From Candidatus Omnitrophota bacterium (GTDB lineage Bacteria > Omnitrophota > Gorgyraeia > Gygaellales > Profunditerraquicolaceae), in contig JAQTMD010000109.1 of assembly GCA_028714595.1 (NCBI GenBank), positions 1 to 5,336 of the forward strand: a stretch of DNA of 5,336 nucleotides. Direction: 5' to 3'. Positions within the stretch are counted from its first letter, which is position 1, and each line of letters begins with the position of its first letter. Positions 1-5,336 of the stretch are shown in pieces. Below the pieces are notes generated by a model. The model saw nothing but the letters and a program-made list of their open reading frames with translations, searched no databases and was not told the origin of the DNA. The translations under genes were made by a program, and so were the position numbers.

Positions 1-1
1 C

Positions 2-337
2 AGCTGCGAACGGACGTTCGAGCTGATGAAGCAGCCGGTATGCTTTGTCGGCCATACGCATGTCCCGGTCGTTTTCGTGAAAAAGCCGGGCAGGGGCGTT
101 TCGTATCATGACGTCGAGACCATACGCATCGAACCGGGCACGCAATACATCGTCAACGTCGGCAGCGTCGGCCAGCCGCGCGACAGTATTCCCAAGGCCG
201 CGTATTGCATCTATGACACCGAAAGCCGGACCGTGCAGATAAAACGCGCTCCCTACGAGGTCTTTTCCGCCCGCAGGAGGATCGTCGAGGCCGGGCTGCC
301 GCATTTCCTGGGAGACCGGCTCCTGACCGGAAACTGA
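2..337 (+). CDS. ApaH-like metallophosphoesterase, C-terminal part (5' end outside window)
   Basis: This is the last 111 codons of a calcineurin-like phosphoesterase; the frame is open to the left edge, so the start and the N-terminal metal-binding motifs lie outside. The ATG at 26 is internal, because coding sense runs upstream of it. Two family signatures are visible: GHTH at 50-61, whose histidines are metal ligands in this superfamily, and NVGSVGQPRD at 155-184, typical of the YfcE/ApaH-like branch. The tail (a PYEV segment, then an AGLP segment and the end of the protein) also matches that branch. Known members hydrolyse phosphodiesters or diadenosine tetraphosphate-type nucleotides in the cytoplasm, but the substrate cannot be read from this fragment. 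The stop (335-337) overlaps the ligA start by one base in TGATGA, which suggests co-translation. The family is fairly certain and the substrate unknown. Confidence 0.87.
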   Translation, partial: SCERTFELMKQPVCFVGHTHVPVVFVKKPGRGVSYHDVETIRIEPGTQYIVNVGSVGQPRDSIPKAAYCIYDTESRTVQIKRAPYEVFSARRRIVEAGLPHFLGDRLLTGN

Positions 338-2340
338 TGACAGGCGACATCCAGAAAAAGATAGAGGGGCTGCGCGAAAAGATCCGGGACCACGATTACC
401 GGTACTACGTCCTTTCCCAGCCGGTAATATCCGATAAAGAATTTGACGGGCTCATGCGTCAGCTCACGGAGCTCGAAGACGCAAACCCTGAGTACCGGAG
501 CCCTGATTCGCCCACGGTACGGGTCGGCGGCGGGCTGCTCGCGGGTTTTCCGACCGTCCGCCACCGCCAGCCCATGCGCTCCCTTGATAATACCTATTCC
601 TTCGGGGAACTGAAGGCCTGGGAGGCCCGGGTGCACAAGGTCCTCAAAGCAGGCGAGCCCGTGGAATTCGTCGTAGAGCACAAGATAGACGGCCTGAGCG
701 CCAACCTTACGTACGAGAAAGGCAGGCTCGTTATCGGGGCAACGCGCGGCGACGGCTCGACCGGCGAGGACGTCACCGCGAACATCAAGACGATCCGGGC
801 GATCCCGCTGGCACTGCGCGCAAACGGCGCAAGCCCCGAGCGCATCGAGATACGCGGCGAAGTGTACATGGATAATAAAGACTTTGAGGCGGTGAACGAG
901 GAGAAACGCGCCAGAGGCGAAGAGCTCTTTGTCAATCCGCGCAATGCCGCAGCCGGGTCCCTGAAGCTCCTGGATACGCGCATCGTGGCAGAACGACGGC
1001 TTAATTTTTTCGCACATTCCCTGGGAGAGTACCGGGGAACGAACATCGCAAGCCAGTGGGACTACCTGGCGAAGCTGCGGGAGTGGGGGGTGCGCGTCAA
1101 TCCGTACTCCAGACGCTGCAGGAACCTCGGGGAGGTCAAGGCTTACTGGGACGAGTGGCTTGCGCAGCGCGACAGTCTTACCTATGATATAGACGGCATC
1201 GTGGTCAAGGTGAACGATTTTGCCCAGCAGAAGAAGCTGGGGACCACGCTGAAAAGCCCGCGCTGGGCAGTGGCGTTCAAATTCCCGGCGCGCCAGGCCA
1301 CCACCACGGTCGTGAAGATCACCGCCAACGTCGGCAGGACCGGAGTGATCACCCCGACTGCCCAGCTTGAGCCGGTCGAGTGCGGCGGCGTGACCATACG
1401 CAACGCCACGCTGCATAATTATAACGAGATCAAGCGCCTGGGCATCAGAGAGGGCGACCGCGTGCTCATCGAGCGCGCCGGGGACGTGATCCCCAAAGTC
1501 GTCAAAGTCGTCGAGCACCGCGGAAAAAAGGCTCTTGCCCCGCCCAAGGTCTGTCCGGTATGCGGGACAGACGTCGTCAAGGAAAAAGAAGCGGATGTGG
1601 CGTACCGCTGCATCAACCCGTCCTGTCCCGCGCAGCTTGAGCGGGGGCTGCTGCATTTTGCCTCGCGCACGGCAATGGATATCGAAGGCATGGGGCAGTC
1701 AGCCGTGGAGCAGCTGGTACGGTTGAGACTGGTGCGCACCTTTGCGGATATCTACAAGCTCACCGCCGAAGATCTCGCAAAACTCGAGTTGTTCAAGGAA
1801 AAAAAAGCCGACAACCTGCTCGCTGCAATACGGCAGAGTAAATCCCGGCCGCTGTCCAAGCTGGTCTATGCCCTGGGCATCCGCCACGTGGGAGAGAAGG
1901 CGGCGTACGTGCTTGCCCGTCATTTCAAGAACCTGGATGCCCTGGCAAAGGCAAAACGCGAGGATTTTGACGCCATCTATGAGATCGGGCCGGTGATCGC
2001 CGCGTCGGTGAAAGCCTATTTTGCCTTACCGTCCACGCAGACGCTTATCGAGGAATTCAAAGCACGGGGGCTTACCTTCACCGAGCCGGATGCTGCAGCA
2101 GCGCCGGGTAAGTTCAGCGGCAAGACCGTGGTCTTTACCGGCGAATTGTCCGGATTCAGCCGTTTCCGGGCAGAGGAGCTGGTGCGTAATCAGGCAGGCA
2201 CGACGAGTTCCAGCGTAAGTAAAAAGACCGATTTTGTAGTGGCCGGCTTGAACCCCGGCTCGAAATTCGATAAGGCGAAAAAGCTCGGCATCAGGATAAT
2301 CGATGAAAAGCAGTTTCTGAAAATGTTGGAGGAGCGATGA
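337..2340 (+). CDS. ligA: NAD+-dependent DNA ligase LigA
   Basis: LigA seals 3'-OH/5'-phosphate nicks during replication and repair, using NAD+ to adenylate its lysine. The protein is 667 residues (E. coli LigA 671) with the full domain order. The Ia domain that binds NMN is at about 1-65. The nucleotidyltransferase domain carries KIDG with catalytic K116, RGEV (E175), DGIVVK (286-291) and FKFP (K315). An OB fold follows at about 320-400. A four-cysteine zinc finger has C406, C409, C425 and C430. Helix-hairpin-helix repeats span about 440-580 and a C-terminal BRCT domain about 591-667. The key residues lie one position from their E. coli counterparts, so the gene looks intact and functional. 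One oddity is F36 in the Ia motif ISDKEFD, where E. coli has Tyr35. The ATG at 337 overlaps the preceding stop and has no strong Shine-Dalgarno sequence, so coupled translation is likely. Confidence 0.98.
   Translation: MTGDIQKKIEGLREKIRDHDYRYYVLSQPVISDKEFDGLMRQLTELEDANPEYRSPDSPTVRVGGGLLAGFPTVRHRQPMRSLDNTYSFGELKAWEARVHKVLKAGEPVEFVVEHKIDGLSANLTYEKGRLVIGATRGDGSTGEDVTANIKTIRAIPLALRANGASPERIEIRGEVYMDNKDFEAVNEEKRARGEELFVNPRNAAAGSLKLLDTRIVAERRLNFFAHSLGEYRGTNIASQWDYLAKLREWGVRVNPYSRRCRNLGEVKAYWDEWLAQRDSLTYDIDGIVVKVNDFAQQKKLGTTLKSPRWAVAFKFPARQATTTVVKITANVGRTGVITPTAQLEPVECGGVTIRNATLHNYNEIKRLGIREGDRVLIERAGDVIPKVVKVVEHRGKKALAPPKVCPVCGTDVVKEKEADVAYRCINPSCPAQLERGLLHFASRTAMDIEGMGQSAVEQLVRLRLVRTFADIYKLTAEDLAKLELFKEKKADNLLAAIRQSKSRPLSKLVYALGIRHVGEKAAYVLARHFKNLDALAKAKREDFDAIYEIGPVIAASVKAYFALPSTQTLIEEFKARGLTFTEPDAAAAPGKFSGKTVVFTGELSGFSRFRAEELVRNQAGTTSSSVSKKTDFVVAGLNPGSKFDKAKKLGIRIIDEKQFLKMLEER
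2328..2334 (+). promoter_or_regulatory. Shine-Dalgarno site for the lipoprotein gene
   Basis: GGAGGAG lies within the last codons of ligA and is the only strong ribosome-binding site I see at any gene junction here. From the GGAGG core there are 4 bases to the ATG at 2337 and 10 to the ATG at 2343. From the second GGAG the spacing is 2 and 8. Both starts are therefore possible, and they differ by only two residues. Confidence 0.65.
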
Positions 2341-2843
2341 GGATGCTTCCTGCGCACAAGGCGGTCCTGGCGATCTTTTGTACGGCGTGTCTGGTATGGT
2401 CTTGCGGCTGCCAGTCCCTGGCCAAGAAGTTCGTCCGTAAATCGAAAGTGGAAGAGAAAGAGGCGGATGAGGTGGTGGTAGCGCCCGAGGAATATCCCGC
2501 GCCGGCCGCGGACAACCACGCCCTGTACCGGCAGTACTTCCTTTTCTGGCGCACCTGGCATGACGAACTCGTCGATTCGCTTGAGGTGAACGGCAACCAC
2601 AAGCGCCAGATCGAGTCCGTGGAAGAGGCGGTCACGAACCTGGTAAACCTGCGGCTCCTGATCGATGAGCCCAGCCGCGCGCGCCTGGACGTCAGCATCG
2701 GGGCGCTCCGGGGCCTGCGGGATGCGGTGGCCAAAGACTTTTATTATCAGAAAGTCGAGGCCAACCGCAAGACCGCCCGCGACATCCGCAGGCAGATCGT
2801 CGATTCTTTTTCATACGCCAAGGTCCGGGGCAACATACTATGA
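2337..2843 (+). CDS. putative lipoprotein of unknown function
   Basis: I do not recognise this 168-residue protein. It begins with a signal-peptide-like segment: a short basic start (R2, H7, K8), a hydrophobic core at about 9-21, then WSCGCQS. C23 or C25 could be the lipidated cysteine. Neither fits the lipobox consensus perfectly (VWSC or SCGC), so a lipoprotein is inferred, not certain. Next come a charged Lys/Glu-rich stretch (about 30-46) and a short Pro/Ala-rich linker (about 50-58). The C-terminal part, about 60-168, looks mostly helical, with an aromatic patch (YRQYFLFWRTWHDEL) and an amphipathic pattern; no catalytic motif is evident. Its likely location is the cell envelope, facing away from the cytoplasm. 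The ATG overlaps the ligA stop by 4 bases, with a good ribosome-binding site; ATG 2343 is the alternative start. The 3' end also overlaps the next gene by 4 bases, so it is a real, co-translated gene. Confidence 0.8.
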   Translation: MRMLPAHKAVLAIFCTACLVWSCGCQSLAKKFVRKSKVEEKEADEVVVAPEEYPAPAADNHALYRQYFLFWRTWHDELVDSLEVNGNHKRQIESVEEAVTNLVNLRLLIDEPSRARLDVSIGALRGLRDAVAKDFYYQKVEANRKTARDIRRQIVDSFSYAKVRGNIL

Positions 2844-3457
2844 TCCTGGAGACGGTTGTCGTCGGGGCCCTGGAGGTGAATTGTTATATCCTGGCACAGG
2901 GCCCGGGACATAAGGCAGTGATCATCGACCCCGGGGATGAAGAGCACAAGATCAAAAAGGCGCTGGCGCGGCATCGCTTGAGCGCCGGCATGGTGATCAA
3001 CACCCACGGCCATTACGACCACATCGGCTGCGACGACGCGTTCGGGGTCCCGGTGTATGTCCACGCCGACGACGCAGGCATGCTGCGCGATGCGCGGCGT
3101 AATTACTCGGCAGCAGTCGCTACTCCCGTGAGGGTCGCCGGCTCCATCCAGAAGCTGGAAGATAATCAGGTCATCGACTTCGACGGTATCCGGCTGGAAG
3201 TGCGGCACATACCCGGCCATTCGCCGGGCGGTATCGCGCTGGTGCTGCAGGCGCCCGTTACCGGCGCGGTCTTTACCGGCGACAGCCTCTTCTGCGGGAA
3301 TATCGGCAGGACCGATCTCGGGGGCGACGAGGACGCCCTGCTTGCGGCTATCCGCGGAAAGCTGCTGAACCTGGAGCCTGAGACGGTCGTCTATCCCGGA
3401 CACGGACCGTCATCGACCATCGCAGACGAACTGCGGCGCAATCCGTTTTTTTCCTGA
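2840..3457 (+). CDS. metallo-beta-lactamase-fold hydrolase, short glyoxalase II-like type
   Basis: This is a cytoplasmic zinc (or other divalent metal) hydrolase of 205 residues. The complete metal-binding set is visible: HGHYDH (H56, H58, D60, H61), H127 in PGHSPG, D148 in FTGDSLF and H188 in YPGHGPSS. The segment NIGRTDLGG and the C-terminal ending ADELRRNPFF are typical of the YcbL/GloB-like branch. Canonical glyoxalase II is about 250-260 residues and has an extra C-terminal helical domain for glutathione thioesters; that domain is absent here. The substrate is therefore open: hydroxyacylglutathione, another thioester, or an unrelated ester are possible. The start at 2840 (MILETVVVG, then NCYIL) matches the usual N-terminus of the family and overlaps the lipoprotein stop in ATGA. 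The upstream Shine-Dalgarno match is weak (GGGG at 2827-2830). The family is confident; the reaction is not. Confidence 0.93.
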   Translation: MILETVVVGALEVNCYILAQGPGHKAVIIDPGDEEHKIKKALARHRLSAGMVINTHGHYDHIGCDDAFGVPVYVHADDAGMLRDARRNYSAAVATPVRVAGSIQKLEDNQVIDFDGIRLEVRHIPGHSPGGIALVLQAPVTGAVFTGDSLFCGNIGRTDLGGDEDALLAAIRGKLLNLEPETVVYPGHGPSSTIADELRRNPFFS

Positions 3458-3459
3458 CC

Positions 3460-4350
3460 ATGGAACAATTCATCGACGCGTTCCTGAATTACCTCACGGT
3501 GGAGCGGGGGCTGTCCAAAAACACGATAGCCTCCTACGGGGAGGATCTGGGCGCCTATGCGGAGTACCTGAAGTCCCGGTCGATCGCCAACGTTTCCCGT
3601 ACGACCAAGAACGACATCATCGGATTTATGCTCGCCCAGAAGGACCGGGGACTGGCTGCCAATTCCGTTGCCCGCAGGCTTGCGGCGATCAGGATGTTCC
3701 ACCGTTTCCTGGTACGCGAGCGCCTTGCCGCGTCCGACCCGACCGGGCTGGTCGATTCGCCGAAATTATGGAAGAAGGTGCCTGAGACGCTTTCTCTCAA
3801 CGAGATCGAGGCCCTGCTTGCGCAGCCGAACATCCGCGATTGTAAGCAGGGCATGCGCGACCGGGCGATCCTGGAAACGCTCTATGCCACCGGGATGCGG
3901 GTATCGGAGCTCTCTGGGCTCAAGGTGGACAACGTCAACCGCGAGATAGGATTCTTGCGCTGCACCGGCAAGGGCAATAAAGAGCGGATTATCCCGCTGG
4001 GCAGGAAGGCGATCGCCAGCATTACCCGGTACCTTGACGCGTCGCGGCCGAAACTTTTAAAAGACAGGAGATCGGAATTCCTGTTCGTCGGCCGGTCCGG
4101 CGCGCGCTTGTCGCGCCAGTCTTTGTGGAAGATCATCAAGCGTTACGCGAAACTCGCCCGGATAAAGAAGCCGATACGGCCGCATATCCTGCGCCACTCG
4201 TTTGCCACGCACCTCCTGGAGCGGGGCGCCGATCTGCGGTCGGTCCAGGAGATGCTGGGCCACGCGAACATCGCTACGACGCAGATCTATACGCATATCA
4301 ACAAAGAACGGCTCAAGTCGATCCACCGGATGTACCATCCGCGGCCGTAA
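3460..4350 (+). CDS. xerD: site-specific tyrosine recombinase XerD
   Basis: Xer recombinases resolve chromosome dimers at dif sites near the terminus, usually as a XerC-XerD pair activated by FtsK. The protein is 296 residues (E. coli XerD 298). An N-terminal SAM-like core-binding domain spans about 1-95 (VERGLSKNTIASY), and the catalytic domain about 108-296. The full catalytic set is visible: R147 in GMRVSEL, K171 in TGKGNKER, H242 and R245 in HILRHSF, H268 in MLGHAN, and the nucleophile Y277 in QIYTH. The spacing is within one or two residues of E. coli XerD, and the ATHLLERGADLR segment is XerD-like. XerC, a single-Xer system or an XerA-type role cannot be excluded without knowing what other Xer proteins the genome has. 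The housekeeping context argues against a phage or integron integrase. It starts two bases after the preceding stop, and no Shine-Dalgarno sequence is visible, so re-initiation is likely. Confidence 0.93.
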   Translation: MEQFIDAFLNYLTVERGLSKNTIASYGEDLGAYAEYLKSRSIANVSRTTKNDIIGFMLAQKDRGLAANSVARRLAAIRMFHRFLVRERLAASDPTGLVDSPKLWKKVPETLSLNEIEALLAQPNIRDCKQGMRDRAILETLYATGMRVSELSGLKVDNVNREIGFLRCTGKGNKERIIPLGRKAIASITRYLDASRPKLLKDRRSEFLFVGRSGARLSRQSLWKIIKRYAKLARIKKPIRPHILRHSFATHLLERGADLRSVQEMLGHANIATTQIYTHINKERLKSIHRMYHPRP

Positions 4351-4378
4351 TAACCCGTAGTTTGTCGTTTCAAGAGAC

Positions 4379-5336
4379 ATGGAAAAACACCTCAAACAAT
4401 TGCCCGAAGATATCCTGGCGCTTATTTATGCTGCGCGCGAGACCGCCGGTCACCGGGGAGTAAAGGCGTTCCTGGTCGGCGGCTTTGTGCGGGACCTGAT
4501 CCTGGGCGTGCGGAATTTCGACGTTGACATCACCGTCGACGGCGACGGTATCGCGTTCGCAGCGGACCTGTCGGCCCGCCTGCGCGCCAAGGCCGTCTTC
4601 CACCGGAGGTTCGGCACGGCAACGATCGCGCTTGCCCATCACCACAAGATCGACGTCGCCTCGGCGCGCAAAGAGTTCTATCCCGAGCCCGGCTGCCTGC
4701 CGGTGGTGAGCCGCGGCACGCTCAAAGACGACCTCTTTCGCCGTGATTTTACCATCAACACCATGGCGATCAGCATCAATAAGGATGATTTCGGCCGGTT
4801 GATCGATCTGTTCGGCGCCCGCAGCGACATCAGGCACGGGATCATCCGGATCCTGCACGGTTTAAGTTTCATGGACGACCCGACGAGGGTGCTTCGCGCC
4901 GTCCGCTTCGAGCAGCGCTACGGCTTCTGCCTCGAGGCGAAGACGCTCGAGTGCCTCACGGAGGCAGCCGGGCTGAAGATGCTCGATATCGTCGAGCCGC
5001 AGCGGCTGCGCGACGAGCTGATCCTGATCCTGAAAGAGGACGATCCGGTAAAACCGCTCATGCGCCTCAAGGAACTCTCCGGCCTTGGATTCATCTGGCC
5101 GGGGTTTTCTCCTTCCGCCCGCGTTTTTTCGCTGATGCGCTCCGCCGTACGGGTGATCTGCCGGTTCAGGGTCACGTTTTCCTCCCACCGTCACGTCGAC
5201 AGCTGGCTGATTTATCTGATGTGCCTGCTCGACGGCCTGGACGAACATCGTGCACGGGCGGTCTGCGCCCGCTTCGTATTCCGCAAGAGTGAGACCATGC
5301 GCGTCACGGCGTACATCGCCGCGAAAGACAGGCTGA
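4379..5336 (+). CDS. class II tRNA nucleotidyltransferase / poly(A) polymerase family protein (3' end outside window)
   Basis: The frame is open from the ATG at 4379 to the right edge, giving 319 codons with no stop. Enzymes of this family add CCA, or only part of it, to tRNA 3' ends, or make poly(A) tails. Visible motifs are LVGGFVRD (33-39), the metal-binding FDVD (D48, D50), FGTATI (79-83), RRDFTINTMA (121-130), and DDPTR-VLRAVRF-EQRYGF (166-183), which holds the nucleotide-selecting D167 and R170. An RNA-binding helical region follows from about 200. The start is firm: an in-frame TAG at 4358-4360 precedes it, no other start codon lies between, and the next Met is residue 129, past the catalytic motifs. 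The Shine-Dalgarno match is weak. The catalytic region resembles long nucleotidyltransferases that carry DHH and CBS domains at the N-terminus, yet none can be present here. Whether it is CCA-, CC- or A-adding is undecided, so I give no symbol (cca would be the usual one). Confidence 0.92.
   Translation, partial: MEKHLKQLPEDILALIYAARETAGHRGVKAFLVGGFVRDLILGVRNFDVDITVDGDGIAFAADLSARLRAKAVFHRRFGTATIALAHHHKIDVASARKEFYPEPGCLPVVSRGTLKDDLFRRDFTINTMAISINKDDFGRLIDLFGARSDIRHGIIRILHGLSFMDDPTRVLRAVRFEQRYGFCLEAKTLECLTEAAGLKMLDIVEPQRLRDELILILKEDDPVKPLMRLKELSGLGFIWPGFSPSARVFSLMRSAVRVICRFRVTFSSHRHVDSWLIYLMCLLDGLDEHRARAVCARFVFRKSETMRVTAYIAAKDRL

Noticed and set aside
1495..1512. Perfect tandem repeat of AAAGTCGTC (two copies) within ligA
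   Set aside because: It encodes Lys-Val-Val twice in the normal IPKVVKVV segment of LigA, so it is explained by the protein sequence and codon choice.
253..1656. A 467-codon open frame on the - strand opposite ligA
   Set aside because: It lies entirely antisense to an unmistakable ligA plus the end of the preceding gene. Its composition (rich in His, Arg, Asp, Leu, Ala) is what GC-rich codon bias produces on the opposite strand, and no domain is recognisable.
2131..3282. A 14-base identity (GTCTTTACCGGCGA) shared by ligA (2131-2144) and the hydrolase gene (3269-3282)
   Set aside because: Both copies encode the common peptide VFTG in the same frame, in unrelated domains. Shared codon preference explains it better than a repeat element.
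2747..3403. A 218-codon open frame on the - strand opposite the lipoprotein and MBL genes
   Set aside because: It is antisense to a metallohydrolase with all its catalytic residues, shows no recognisable motif, and is best explained as a codon-bias shadow.
3421..3452. Possible intrinsic terminator before xerD: stem CGCAG / CTGCG (3421-3435) followed by seven T (3446-3452)
   Set aside because: The stem is only 5 bp and 10 bases separate it from the T run. It also lies inside the end of the hydrolase coding region, just before a gene that seems to depend on read-through.
4351..4378. Gap between xerD and the nucleotidyltransferase gene as a place for a terminator or promoter
   Set aside because: In these 28 bases I see no hairpin, T run or paired -35/-10 elements; only an in-frame stop (TAG at 4358-4360) and a weak purine stretch before the ATG.
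4524..4552. TTGACA with a 17-base spacer, resembling a -35 promoter element
   Set aside because: The -10 position reads GGTATC, a poor match to TATAAT, and the site is deep inside the nucleotidyltransferase coding region with no gene start behind it.
4370..4858. A 162-codon open frame on the - strand opposite the nucleotidyltransferase gene
   Set aside because: The + strand here encodes an intact nucleotidyltransferase catalytic domain in a frame that stays open to the window edge, so the antisense frame is a shadow.

Overview
The window is a compact stretch of bacterial housekeeping genes, all on the + strand and packed end to end. By eye it is GC-rich (roughly 60%) with GC-rich third codon positions. 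The organism is clearly a bacterium: it has an NAD+-dependent DNA ligase, a XerD-type recombinase and a lipoprotein-type signal peptide. I cannot place it firmly. The gene mix and protein style would suit an uncultured lineage such as Omnitrophota (PVC-related) or a deltaproteobacterium-like group, but this is a low-confidence impression and not something the sequence proves.

Layout from left to right: (1) the C-terminal end of an ApaH-like metallophosphoesterase, cut by the left edge; (2) complete ligA; (3) a small putative lipoprotein of unknown function; (4) a metallo-beta-lactamase-fold hydrolase of the short glyoxalase II-like type; (5) complete xerD; (6) a class II tRNA nucleotidyltransferase / poly(A) polymerase-family gene that is still open at the right edge. 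There is no gene-free stretch of any size. Genes 1 to 4 overlap by 1 to 4 bases (TGATGA or ATGA junctions), gene 5 starts 2 bases after gene 4 stops, and gene 6 starts 28 bases after gene 5 stops. I see no convincing promoter or terminator inside the window, so the genes most likely form one transcript with extensive translational coupling.

Functionally this is a loose nucleic-acid maintenance cluster: nick sealing (LigA), chromosome dimer resolution (XerD) and RNA 3'-end synthesis (nucleotidyltransferase), with two metallohydrolases and an unidentified envelope protein riding along. No mobile element, CRISPR array, RNA gene, toxin-antitoxin pair or defence system is visible. I did not find a convincing undescribed system. 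The points most worth a second look are the unrecognised lipoprotein and the last gene, whose catalytic domain resembles the long DHH-CBS type of nucleotidyltransferase but whose start rules out those N-terminal domains.
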